Positions 1 through 7,984 of a stretch of DNA of 64,000 bases are shown in pieces. Within the stretch, counting starts at the first letter, position 1, and each line of letters starts with the position of its first letter. Source of the stretch: Bradyrhizobium symbiodeficiens. Lineage in GTDB: Bacteria; Pseudomonadota; Alphaproteobacteria; Rhizobiales; Xanthobacteraceae. The position numbers and the translations under genes are program-made. The DNA lies in contig NZ_CP029427.2 of the NCBI RefSeq assembly GCF_002266465.3, positions 4,280,501 to 4,344,500 of the forward strand. The letters are read 5' to 3'. The notes below the pieces were generated by a model. The model saw only the letters and a list, made by a program, of their open reading frames with translations. It was not told the DNA's origin and ran no database searches.

Positions 1-185
1 TAGGCGCGGTTCAGCAGGTCTTCGTCGGTGTTGGGATTGTAGGACCTGACACGCTCGACGAGGTCATATTGACGCATCATTCGCGCGCGGGGCTTGGCCG
101 GGCGCGCGACCGGCGCAGTCGGGGCCGCGGCAACCGATTCGGTTGCGGCCTGCATCTGCATGAATCTGCGGCGCCGATATACCAT
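1..185 (-). CDS. rsh: RelA/SpoT-family (p)ppGpp synthetase/hydrolase, N-terminus only
   Basis: Only the first 61 codons lie in the window; the gene runs off the left edge. From an ATG at 185 the reading frame stays open and reaches a segment beginning MMRQYDLVERVRSYNP, followed by a DEDLLNRAY stretch. This is the usual beginning of bifunctional Rsh enzymes, which make and degrade (p)ppGpp in the stringent response. About 35 residues rich in Ala, Pro and Arg precede it, so translation could instead start at one of the internal Met codons near residues 36-37. It lies downstream of rpoZ on the same strand, a common alphaproteobacterial order. A strong terminator-like hairpin between them suggests at least partly separate transcription. 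Confidence 0.8.
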   Translation of the reverse strand, partial: MVYRRRRFMQMQAATESVAAAPTAPVARPAKPRARMMRQYDLVERVRSYNPNTDEDLLNRA

Positions 186-325
186 CCCCGTCCTGCCTTC
201 AAACGAGCCCCAGCCTGCCCGTCGTATACATCTTAGCTCCGATCGCGCCTGTGTCCGATCAATTCGGTGACAGGACACATCGCCAACCGCAACGTTATGG
301 TAACCACCAAAACGTCAACAAAAGC

Positions 326-353
326 AAAGGCCCGAACAATGGTTCGGGCCTTT
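326..353 (-). terminator. Intrinsic terminator after rpoZ
   Basis: A perfect 12-bp inverted repeat (aaaggcccgaac, loop aatg, gttcgggccttt) lies 39 bases past the rpoZ stop codon. Read on the minus strand it is followed by a T-rich stretch, which is the classic form of a Rho-independent terminator. It also separates rpoZ from rsh. Confidence 0.85.
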
Positions 354-391
354 GACGGGATCACAGGACATCAACGATCGCGACGGACGAT

Positions 392-784
392 TTACTCGTC
401 TTCCTCGGGCTGCTCCTCGGGCGGCGCAAGGCCTTCGAGGCCCTTCAGGAGCTCCTCTTCGGTCATGCGCTCGACGGCGACTTCGGTATCGTCCGCATCG
501 ACGCTCGCACCTGCGGAACCAATCAGCGGCACCGTATCCGGCTCGGGCTCGTCGACCTCGACGAACTTCTGGAGCGAGTGCACCAACTCCTCGCGGAGGT
601 CCTCGGGCGAAATCGTCGTGTCAGCAATTTCGCGCAAAGACACAACAGGGTTCTTGTCGTTATCGCGGTCAACCGTTAGTTGTGATCCGGACGAAATCAT
701 GCGGGCACGGTGGGCGGCCAGCAGGACCAGGTCAAACCGGTTGTCGACCTTGTCGATACAATCTTCTACGGTGACGCGAGCCAT
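392..784 (-). CDS. rpoZ: DNA-directed RNA polymerase omega subunit
   Basis: A 130-residue protein starting MARVTVEDCIDKVDNRFDL, the highly conserved N-terminus of alphaproteobacterial RNA polymerase omega. Omega helps fold and assemble the beta-prime subunit and forms part of the ppGpp binding site, which fits its place next to rsh. The acidic C-terminal tail (roughly residues 105-130, rich in Glu and Pro) is typical of the alphaproteobacterial form. The start is supported by a ggagcg ribosome-binding sequence just upstream. Confidence 0.95.
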   Translation of the reverse strand: MARVTVEDCIDKVDNRFDLVLLAAHRARMISSGSQLTVDRDNDKNPVVSLREIADTTISPEDLREELVHSLQKFVEVDEPEPDTVPLIGSAGASVDADDTEVAVERMTEEELLKGLEGLAPPEEQPEEDE

Positions 785-1114
785 GAACTGTCGCTCCGTT
801 GTGGGTGGGACGAAATATGTGGATGATTGGCGCTAGTTATAGGGGCCGGGGCGATTTCGCAAGGCCAATTTGTGATTTGGCCTCGCCAAACGGCTCTGCT
901 ACCCCCACATTGGGGCTGGAATGGGTGGTGTCCCGGGCTGCCATCGAGGGCGGCGCCGGGTGTATGCATGTCCGTCATAACTATACCTTGTTTGCCCCGA
1001 CTTCTCCGGATTTGCGGTTTCGACGGGTCTCGGCGGCACTCTGGAAATGCGCGGCAATGCTGCCGCCGCGCCAACAATAAAACATCAATCACGAACGCTA
1101 CGCGAGCAAACTGA
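785..1114. other. Divergent intergenic region rpoZ / NYN gene
   Basis: About 330 bases without a convincing gene between the divergently transcribed rpoZ and the NYN-domain gene. Promoters for both should lie here, but I could not point to a clear -35/-10 pair. Short open frames here lack a ribosome-binding site and have no recognisable protein content. Confidence 0.5.
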
Positions 1115-1762
1115 ATGTCACCTTCCTCTACCGACAAGATCGCGCTCTTCATCGACGGAGCCAATCTCTACGCAACGGCGAAAACTCTGGGCTTCGACAT
1201 CGACTACAAGCGCCTGCTGAAGGAGTTTCAGAGCCGCGGAACGCTGCTTCGGGCGTTCTACTACACCGCGATCATCGAGGATCAGGAGTACTCCTCGATC
1301 CGCCCGCTGATCGACTGGCTGGATTACAACGGCTACACCGTCGTGACCAAGGCGACCAAGGAGTTCATCGACGCCTCCGGCCGCCGTAAGGTCAAGGGCA
1401 ACATGGACATCGAGCTCGCCGTGGACGCCATGGAGCTTGCCGAGCACATCGACCAGATGGTGCTGTTCTCCGGTGACGGCGACTTCCGCTCCCTGGTCGA
1501 GGCCGTGCAGCGCCGCGGGGTGCGGGTCACGGTGATCTCCACCATCGCCAGCCAGCCGCCGATGATCGCCGACGAGCTGCGCCGGCAGGCCGACGTCTTC
1601 ACCGATCTCGTCGAGCTGCAATCCAAGCTCGGCCGCGATCCGTCCGAACGCCCCGCCCCGCGTGACCGCGGCGAGCGTGGTGAGGGACGCCACCACGCCC
1701 CGCAATTCCTCCAGCGCGCAACCACGATGGCGCCGAGGGGCGATGACGACTTCGAGGAGTGA
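1115..1762 (+). CDS. NYN-domain (LabA/DUF88-like) putative RNase
   Basis: A 215-residue protein with the NYN domain, a PIN-like nuclease fold. Recognisable pieces are FIDGANL (residues 12-18), KGNMDIELAVDAM (94-106) and LFSGDGDF (117-124). Together these supply the acidic residues (around D14, D98, D121, D123) expected to bind a metal ion. After about residue 170 the tail is Arg/Pro/Asp-rich and probably disordered. Family members are thought to act on RNA; the substrate here is unknown. The gene overlaps the uracil-DNA glycosylase gene by 20 bases, so the two are probably co-translated. No strong ribosome-binding site precedes the ATG. Confidence 0.85.
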   Translation: MSPSSTDKIALFIDGANLYATAKTLGFDIDYKRLLKEFQSRGTLLRAFYYTAIIEDQEYSSIRPLIDWLDYNGYTVVTKATKEFIDASGRRKVKGNMDIELAVDAMELAEHIDQMVLFSGDGDFRSLVEAVQRRGVRVTVISTIASQPPMIADELRRQADVFTDLVELQSKLGRDPSERPAPRDRGERGEGRHHAPQFLQRATTMAPRGDDDFEE

Positions 1763-2417
1763 GGCGGCCCGGTCAAGCCGCCAGTCTCCCAACGTCGTTC
1801 CCGACCGCGATTGTCCGCTCTGTCCGCGCCTGGTCGCCTTTCGCGAGGCGAACCGGGCGCGCGAGCCGTTATGGCACAATGCGCCCGTTGCGCCCTTCGG
1901 CGACATCAAAGCCCGCCTGTTGATCGTCGGCCTCGCGCCGGGGATGCAGGGCGCCAACCGCACGGGGCGGCCGTTCACCGGCGATTACGCCGGTGACCTG
2001 CTCTACGCCACGCTGCTCGAATATGGCTTTGCCAAGGGCACCTATCAGGCGCGTCCCGATGACGGCCTGAAGCTGGTCGACTGCCGGATCGCCAACGCAG
2101 TGCATTGCGTTCCGCCGCAGAACAAGCCGCTGCCGGTCGAGATCAACACCTGCCGGCAGTTCCTCGTCGCGAATCTCGCAACGATGCCAAAGCTGCGCGC
2201 GATCATCGCGCTCGGGCGGATTGCGCACGACAGCGTGCTCAAGCCGCTGAACCTGAAGGCCTCGCAGGCCCCCTTCAGCCACGGCGCCGTGCATCAGGCC
2301 GGCGCGTTCAAGCTTTACGACAGCTATCACTGCTCGCGCTACAACACGAACACCCGCGTGCTGACGCCGGACATGTTCCGCTCGGTGTTCGCGAAGGTGA
2401 AGGCGGATCTGGATTAG
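1743..2417 (+). CDS. Uracil-DNA glycosylase, family 5 (UdgB-like)
   Basis: A 224-residue protein with family 5 uracil-DNA glycosylase features: a GLAPG...NRTGRPFTGD active-site loop at residues 63-81, an HCSRYNTNT motif at about 196-204, and four cysteines (C24, C27, C122, C137) placed as iron-sulphur ligands. The enzyme removes uracil and related damaged bases from DNA, starting base-excision repair. The ATG at 1743 has a gagggg ribosome-binding sequence directly upstream, so I prefer it to the longer open frame beginning at 1662. It overlaps the end of the NYN gene by 20 bases and its 3' end overlaps the convergent peroxiredoxin gene by 4. Confidence 0.88.
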   Translation: MTTSRSEAARSSRQSPNVVPDRDCPLCPRLVAFREANRAREPLWHNAPVAPFGDIKARLLIVGLAPGMQGANRTGRPFTGDYAGDLLYATLLEYGFAKGTYQARPDDGLKLVDCRIANAVHCVPPQNKPLPVEINTCRQFLVANLATMPKLRAIIALGRIAHDSVLKPLNLKASQAPFSHGAVHQAGAFKLYDSYHCSRYNTNTRVLTPDMFRSVFAKVKADLD

Positions 2418-2995
2418 GCGCGGACCGGATTGGCCTTCAGCCAGTCGAGCACGTCGCCGGCGTTCCGGTCCGGCGGGAACACCGGATACAGAACGTGGAT
2501 GATGCGGGCGTCGTCGACGATCAGCGCGAGACGCTTGATCAGCGTGAGATCAGCGACCTCCATGGTCGGCAGCTTCAGGGCGCGCGTCAGCGCCAGCTTC
2601 TCGTCCGACAGCACGGGGAACGGCAGATGCAGCCGCGACGCCATCTCGGTCTGGTAGGCGTTGCTCTGCGTCGAAAGACCGAACACCTGGGCCGCGCCGG
2701 CGGCCTTCAGCTCGGCGAACAGGTCGCGAAACGCGCAAGTCTGCGGCGTGCAACCGCGCGCGCCCGGGATCATGTCCCAATCGTCGACCAACGCAATCTT
2801 GCCGGGTTCGCCGGTGCGGGGATATGCGAACACCACGGTCCGGCCACGCATCGACGACAGCGTCACCGAGGTGTCGTCTGTCGCAAGCAGGCCGATTGGC
2901 GGCAGCGTCATGCCGACCAGATGCGCGGCGGCGCCGTCGTCTTCAGGTGCGGGGATCTGGCTCCAATCGACCTCGAGCAGGTTGCGCTGGTTCAT
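2414..2995 (-). CDS. Peroxiredoxin (BCP/PrxQ-like AhpC-TSA family)
   Basis: A 193-residue thioredoxin-fold peroxidase. The stretch GCTPQTC (residues 81-87) supplies a likely peroxidatic Cys (C82) and a resolving Cys five residues later (C87), the PrxQ/BCP arrangement. A VVFAYPRTGEPG strand-loop lies before it. Such enzymes reduce hydrogen peroxide and organic peroxides with thioredoxin. No signal peptide is visible, so it should be cytoplasmic. The gene lies 4 bases downstream of smpB on the same strand, so the two may be co-transcribed. A gaggatagcgag stretch precedes the ATG. Confidence 0.85.
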   Translation of the reverse strand: MNQRNLLEVDWSQIPAPEDDGAAAHLVGMTLPPIGLLATDDTSVTLSSMRGRTVVFAYPRTGEPGKIALVDDWDMIPGARGCTPQTCAFRDLFAELKAAGAAQVFGLSTQSNAYQTEMASRLHLPFPVLSDEKLALTRALKLPTMEVADLTLIKRLALIVDDARIIHVLYPVFPPDRNAGDVLDWLKANPVRA

Positions 2996-2999
2996 CTCG

Positions 3000-3473
3000 C
3001 TATCCTCTCGCCCGCATCAGGCGGCCCTTCTCCCGGCTCCAGTCGCGCTTCTTCTCGGTCTCGCGCTTGTCGTGCAGCTTCTTGCCCTTTGCAACCGCCA
3101 GCTGCAGTTTGGCGCGACCACGCTCGTTGAAGTAGAGCTTGAGCGGGATCAGCGTCATGCCCTCGCGGTCGACGGCGCCCATCAGCTTGTTGATCTGCTT
3201 GCGATGCAGCAGCAGCTTTCGCGGCCGCTTGGGCTCGTGATTGAAGCGGTTGCCCTGGAGATATTCGGGAATGGTGGCGTTGATCAGCCAGATCTCGCCG
3301 TTCTTCGAGTCGGCGTAGGATTCCGCGATCGTGCTCTTGCCGTTGCGGATCGACTTGATCTCGGTGCCGGTCAGCGCAATCCCCGCTTCGATCGTATCCT
3401 CGATCGCATAGTTGAAGCGGGCCTTGCGATTCTCCGCCATGACCTTGATCGGACGTTCGTTCTTATCAGCCAT
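3000..3473 (-). CDS. smpB: SsrA-binding protein SmpB
   Basis: A 157-residue basic protein with hallmark SmpB segments: ENRKARFNYAIEDTIEAGI near the start, TGTEIKSIRNGKSTI, then PLKLYFNERGRAKLQLAVAKGKK and a Lys/Arg-rich tail ending WSREKGRLMRARG. SmpB carries tmRNA to stalled ribosomes for trans-translation. The basic tail mimics mRNA in the decoding channel. The length is normal for the family. The gene for its partner RNA, ssrA, is not in this window. Neighbours on the same strand are mscL and dapA upstream and the peroxiredoxin downstream. Confidence 0.96.
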   Translation of the reverse strand: MADKNERPIKVMAENRKARFNYAIEDTIEAGIALTGTEIKSIRNGKSTIAESYADSKNGEIWLINATIPEYLQGNRFNHEPKRPRKLLLHRKQINKLMGAVDREGMTLIPLKLYFNERGRAKLQLAVAKGKKLHDKRETEKKRDWSREKGRLMRARG

Positions 3474-3532
3474 GGCGGTGAGACCTGAGCGCGATGCGCA
3501 GCGATGCTAACAGTTTGGATGAAGCGCGCGCG

Positions 3533-3973
3533 TCACTTCTTGAGGAGATCGCGGATCTCGGTCAGCAGCACGACCTCCGCCGACGGCTTCGGCGGCTCCG
3601 CGGACTTGGTCTCTTCCTTCCGCTTCAGAGTGTTCATGGCGCGGATCACCAGAAACAGCACGAAGGCGACGATGATGAAGTTGATCGTCAGCGTCAGGAA
3701 GCTGCCGTAAGCAAGTACGGCGCCTTGCTTTTTCGCATCCGCTAAGTTGGTGGCGGTCACCGCCTTCGACAAGGGGGCGAAGTAGTTCGAGAAGTCGAGG
3801 CCGCCGGTCGCCGCGCCGATGATCGGCATGATGATGTCACCGACCAGCGAGGTGACGATGGCGCCGAAGGCCGCACCGATGATGACGCCGACCGCGAGAT
3901 CGACGACGTTGCCCTTCATGGCGAATTCGCGGAACTCCGTGAGCATCCGCCTGCCCTTGTCATCGACGCTCAT
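3533..3973 (-). CDS. mscL: Large-conductance mechanosensitive channel
   Basis: A 146-residue membrane protein. After MSVDDKGRR comes MLTEFREFAMKGNVVDLAVG, the conserved amphipathic helix and start of TM1 in MscL, then a periplasmic loop, TM2 (LTINFIIVAFVLFLVIRAMN) and a cytoplasmic helix ending EIRDLLKK. The channel opens under membrane tension to release solutes on hypo-osmotic shock. I chose the ATG at 3973 because ggggagg lies just upstream. An in-frame start 24 bases earlier would place this sequence inside the coding region. Confidence 0.95.
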   Translation of the reverse strand: MSVDDKGRRMLTEFREFAMKGNVVDLAVGVIIGAAFGAIVTSLVGDIIMPIIGAATGGLDFSNYFAPLSKAVTATNLADAKKQGAVLAYGSFLTLTINFIIVAFVLFLVIRAMNTLKRKEETKSAEPPKPSAEVVLLTEIRDLLKK

Positions 3974-4001
3974 GAACGGCCTCCCCGGTTTGGTCAACCC
4001 A

Positions 4002-4892
4002 TCAGTTGATCAGGCCAGCGTGCACCATGGCACTGCGCACGGCAACGCGGGTCGGCTCGGAGACCGGCACCATCGGCAGGCGCAGCGTCTCGTCGAGCTT
4101 GCCGAGCAGCGACATCGCGTACTTGATCGGCGCCGGGTTGCTCTCGATGAAGAGGTTGTTGTGCAGCGGCATCAGCTTGTCGTGGATCGCGAGCGCCGCC
4201 TTGGCGTCGCCCTTCGCCCAGGCGGCCTGGAACTCCGAGCACAGGCGCGGCGCGACGTTCGAGGTCACCGAGATGCAGCCATGGCCGCCATGCGCCATGT
4301 AGCCGAGGATGGTGGCGTCCTCGCCGGAGAGCTGGTTGAAATCCTCGCCCATCGCCGCACGCTGCTGCGACACGCGCACCATGCTGGCGGTGGCGTCCTT
4401 GACGCCGGCGATGTTCTTCAGCTCCCACAGCCGCGTCATGGTGTCGACCGACATGTCGATTACCGAGCGCGGCGGGATGTTGTAGATGATGATCGGAATG
4501 CCGATCGCGTCGTTGATGGCCTTGAAGTGCTGGTACATGCCTTCCTGGGTCGGCTTGTTGTAGTAAGGCGTCACCACCAGCACGGCATCCGCGCCCGCCT
4601 TCTCGGCGTGCTGGGCGAGCTCGATCGCCTCCTTGGTCGAGTTGGAGCCGGCGCCGGCAACGACGGGCACGCGACCCTTGGCTTCAGCGATGCACCATTC
4701 GACCACCTTCTTGTGCTCGTCATGGCTGAGCGTCGGGCTCTCGCCGGTGGTGCCGACCGGGACCAGGCCGTTGGTGCCTTCCGAAATCTGCCAGTTGACC
4801 AGGGATCGGAAAGCCGCCTCGTCCAGCGAGCCGTTCTTGAACGGCGTGACCAAGGCGGTGAACGACCCCCGGAATTTCGTCTTGGCTGCCAT
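4002..4892 (-). CDS. dapA: 4-hydroxy-tetrahydrodipicolinate synthase
   Basis: A 296-residue TIM-barrel aldolase of the DapA family. It condenses pyruvate with aspartate semialdehyde in the lysine/diaminopimelate pathway. Key residues are visible: GTTGE (47-51), Tyr in VVTPYYNKP (about 110-111), Tyr137 in IIYNIPPR, and the Schiff-base lysine K165 in GVKDATAS. The ATG is preceded by a ggagg ribosome-binding site. It is divergent from the lytic transglycosylase gene and 28 bases upstream of mscL on the same strand. Confidence 0.96.
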   Translation of the reverse strand: MAAKTKFRGSFTALVTPFKNGSLDEAAFRSLVNWQISEGTNGLVPVGTTGESPTLSHDEHKKVVEWCIAEAKGRVPVVAGAGSNSTKEAIELAQHAEKAGADAVLVVTPYYNKPTQEGMYQHFKAINDAIGIPIIIYNIPPRSVIDMSVDTMTRLWELKNIAGVKDATASMVRVSQQRAAMGEDFNQLSGEDATILGYMAHGGHGCISVTSNVAPRLCSEFQAAWAKGDAKAALAIHDKLMPLHNNLFIESNPAPIKYAMSLLGKLDETLRLPMVPVSEPTRVAVRSAMVHAGLIN

Positions 4893-5132
4893 GGACTTCC
4901 TCCGTACGCGGCTATCTCTTGAGCAAGCCCTTTCATATCGGGTCTATCCCGCCGGTAAAAGGCCCGCTTCCGTGTGACGCACCGTTTAGGCCGCGATTTT
5001 GCCGCGGTGGTGGTGCAAACCGGGCGAAGGTAAGCGGCTGTTGGTATTTTGTCCGCATATTCAATCAAATACAGCTGGATCTTGTACAGGTAGGTCTTGG
5101 GCCAGTTGACTGATTCGGGGCAACGAAACGCC

Positions 5133-7583
5133 GTGACCTCATTCCCTCGTGCCGCTTGGCGATCCACCGGCCTGATCCTGTCCCTGATGGCAGGGCTGAC
5201 GGTCGGCTGCGCCGCCCTGGCCAAGTCCAATGAGACGACCGCGGAAGCGGGCAAGGACACCGCGAAGCCAGCCGCCAAGAACACCACCAAGAATACTGCG
5301 AAGGGCGCGTCCAAGCGAACCGGCAAGGAAACTGCGAAAGACGCGGCCAAAGGGGCGAGCAAGGGTGCCGCCGGCGCTCCGGCCAAGGACGCCGCGAAGA
5401 AGCCGGCCAAGGAGACTGGCAAGGACGCCGGCAAGAGCGCCGCAAAAGAGCCCGCGAAGGACAAGCCCAAGCCTGCCGCAGCGGCAGCTCGGTCGAAATC
5501 GCATCCGGCCGCCAGCGCCTCGCCGCCGAAAACCGCACCCGCGCCGGCCGTGACGGCCACCGTCAGACCTTCCGCCCCCGCCGCCAGGCCGGCCGCAGCG
5601 CCCGTGCTGGCTCCGGCGACCCGCCAGCATGCCGCGCCGCGCAAGCCGGTCATCCCGGCCGCTGTCGCGGCGACCTCCTCGACGCCGCAGGGTGACAAGG
5701 ACGCCCTCGAGAGCGTCATCGAGCTCGTGCGCAAGCGCAAGGCGGGTGACGCCAGCGACGTCGCAGCAGGCATCTCGGATCCGGTCGCGCGAAAACTCGC
5801 GGAATGGATCATCCTGCGCAGCGAGGACAATGGCGCGACCGTGGAGCGCTACCGCGCCTTCCTTTCCGCCAATCCGAGCTGGCCGTCGCAGACCTTCCTG
5901 CGCCGGCGCCTCGAGGCCGCGATGTGGGACGACAGGCGCGACGAGTCCGTCGCGTGGTCGTGGTTCGAGAACGAATCTCCCGTGTCCGCCAAGGGCCGTT
6001 TCGCGCTCGCCAAGGCGATGCTGGCGCGCGGCGACCGCGCCAATGCCGAACGGCTGGTGCGCGAGGCGTGGCGCAGCGATCCGATGTCGGAGGACACCGA
6101 GAACAACGTGCTCGACCAGTTCGGCGCACTGCTGACGCCGGGCGACCAGAAGGCGCGGATGGACACCCTGCTCTACGGCAGCGAGAACGAAGCCGCGATG
6201 CGCGCCGCAAAGCGCCTGGGCGCCGGCTATGTCGCGCTCGCCAGGGCCCGCATCGCCGCGGTCAAGAAGGCGCCGAACGCGCGCGCGCTGCTCGACGCCG
6301 TGCCCCGCGAGCTGCACAACGACCCAGGCTTCATCTTCAGCAAGATCCAGTTGCTGCGCCGCGAAGAGAAATTCGCCGAGGCAGCACAGCTCATGCTTTC
6401 GGCGCCGAAGGATCCGGGTCGTCTCCACAATCTCGACGAATGGTGGATCGAGCGGCGTCTCCTGGCGCGAAAGATGATCGACACCGAGGAATTCCGCAGC
6501 GCCTATCTGATCGCGCGCGACGCCGCACTGCCCTCGCGCGACATCTACAAGACCGAGCAGGAGTTCACGGCCGGGTGGATCGCGTTGCGCTTCCTCAACG
6601 ACCCCGCAGCCGCCACCCAGCATTTTGCCCGCATCGGCGTCGGCAGCGTCAATCCGACCGCGCTGGCGCGTGCCGGCTACTGGCAGGGCCGCGCCGCGGA
6701 AGCGGCGGGGCGCCAGCAGGAGGCGCGCAACGCCTATGCCCGCGCCGCCGAACAGTCGACCAGCTATTACGGCCAGCTCGCCCGGGCCAAGCTCGGCCTG
6801 CCGCAGATCGAGCTCAACAGTCAGCCGCGCGGCCGTGGCGCCGAACGGCTGGAGATCGTGCGCGCCGCGCAACTGCTCTACGAGCTTGACGAGCGCGAGA
6901 TGGCGATACCGCTGCTGGCCGACATGGGCGAGAACGGCGATCCCGAAGCGCTCGCCGGCCTCGGCGAGATGGCCCAGCGCTACAACGATGCACGCGGCAT
7001 GCTGCTGCTCGGCAAGGCAGCACTCAATCGCGGCCTTCCGTTCGATTTCTACGCCTACCCCGTCAACGGCATTCCGCAGTTCACGCCGATCGGTCCCGAA
7101 GTCGAGCGCAGCATCGTCTATGCGATCGCCCGCCAGGAGAGCGCGTTCAACCCCCGTGTGGTCTCACCGGCACAGGCCTACGGCCTGATGCAGGTGACGC
7201 CCGACGCTGCGCGCTATGTCTGCAAGCGGCACGGTGCGACTTACGATCTGGGGCGGCTGAAGAACGATTCGGTCTACAACGCCACGCTCGGCTCGGCCGA
7301 ACTCGGCGGACTGCTCGAGGATTATCGCGGCTCTTACATCATGACCTTCGCCGCCTACAATGCCGGCCGCGGCAGCGTGAGGAAGTGGGTCGAGCGCTAC
7401 GGCGATCCGCGCGACCCCAAGGTCGACGCGGTCGACTGGGTCGAGCTGATTCCGTTCTCCGAGACGCGCAATTACGTGCAGCGGATCATGGAGAACCTGC
7501 AGGTCTACCGGGCCCGCTTCGGCGGCGGCACGCGCCTGCAGATCGAGGCCGATTTGCGCCGCGGCGCCGGCAGCGTGGAATAG
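5133..7583 (+). CDS. Soluble lytic murein transglycosylase with Lys/Ala-rich linker
   Basis: An exported peptidoglycan lyase of about 816 residues. The N-terminus has a hydrophobic export signal (STGLILSLMAGLTVG) followed by Cys, which may make it a lipoprotein, although the lipobox is imperfect. Residues about 30-150 are low complexity, built from Ala, Lys, Thr and Pro. A helical solenoid follows, and the C-terminal SLT domain carries the catalytic glutamate in ARQESAFNPRVVSP (about residue 669) and the GLMQVTPDAARYV motif. It cleaves the MurNAc-GlcNAc bond, forming 1,6-anhydro ends. I prefer the GTG at 5133 because it places the signal peptide at the N-terminus; a TTG at 5097 is possible. 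Confidence 0.88.
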   Translation: MTSFPRAAWRSTGLILSLMAGLTVGCAALAKSNETTAEAGKDTAKPAAKNTTKNTAKGASKRTGKETAKDAAKGASKGAAGAPAKDAAKKPAKETGKDAGKSAAKEPAKDKPKPAAAAARSKSHPAASASPPKTAPAPAVTATVRPSAPAARPAAAPVLAPATRQHAAPRKPVIPAAVAATSSTPQGDKDALESVIELVRKRKAGDASDVAAGISDPVARKLAEWIILRSEDNGATVERYRAFLSANPSWPSQTFLRRRLEAAMWDDRRDESVAWSWFENESPVSAKGRFALAKAMLARGDRANAERLVREAWRSDPMSEDTENNVLDQFGALLTPGDQKARMDTLLYGSENEAAMRAAKRLGAGYVALARARIAAVKKAPNARALLDAVPRELHNDPGFIFSKIQLLRREEKFAEAAQLMLSAPKDPGRLHNLDEWWIERRLLARKMIDTEEFRSAYLIARDAALPSRDIYKTEQEFTAGWIALRFLNDPAAATQHFARIGVGSVNPTALARAGYWQGRAAEAAGRQQEARNAYARAAEQSTSYYGQLARAKLGLPQIELNSQPRGRGAERLEIVRAAQLLYELDEREMAIPLLADMGENGDPEALAGLGEMAQRYNDARGMLLLGKAALNRGLPFDFYAYPVNGIPQFTPIGPEVERSIVYAIARQESAFNPRVVSPAQAYGLMQVTPDAARYVCKRHGATYDLGRLKNDSVYNATLGSAELGGLLEDYRGSYIMTFAAYNAGRGSVRKWVERYGDPRDPKVDAVDWVELIPFSETRNYVQRIMENLQVYRARFGGGTRLQIEADLRRGAGSVE

Positions 7584-7984
7584 CGGCGGCGTCTCTCCCG
7601 TTCGAAGGCATGCCCTGCGCGATCGCCAAATATGCCTGGATTTAAGTGACACGCTCCATGCCCCGCCTTGGTCGCGTCCGTCTGGGGAGAGATCTTGGCT
7701 ATCCCGGGCAACAAGACGAGGAGGAAAGCCGGGAAAGACGTTGCCGCCGTCCGCTCTCGTCTTCATGTCGATCGTGCCGTTGAGCACCCACCACGAAAGT
7801 CGAAGTCAAAACAAGCAACGGTCCAAGCCACGGTCCAGAATTGCCGAAACGCTCTTGGCTTCACGACCTTCGACGAGCCTCGCTTGGCGTCCCCCGCTCG
7901 CCCGCTGCCCGCCAGAAGACCGCACAAAAGCAAGAGCCCCGGCGGTTTCCCGCCGGGGCTCTCTGTCAGGTCGTTAGACCGAAC
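7584..7984. other. Intergenic region between lytic transglycosylase and porin genes
   Basis: About 400 bases between two convergent genes. Apart from the porin terminator I see no supportable gene; the open frames here have no ribosome-binding site or recognisable content. Confidence 0.5.
7933..7962 (-). terminator. Intrinsic terminator of the porin gene
   Basis: A perfect 13-bp GC-rich stem (agagccccggcgg with loop tttc) lies 22 bases beyond the porin stop codon. On the minus strand it is followed by ttgcttttg, giving the expected T-rich tail. A strong terminator suits a highly expressed outer-membrane protein. Confidence 0.85.

Noticed and set aside
5139..6872. 577-codon open frame opposite the lytic transglycosylase gene
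   Set aside because: Shadow frame in GC-rich DNA. Its composition is dominated by Arg, Gly and Ala without motifs.
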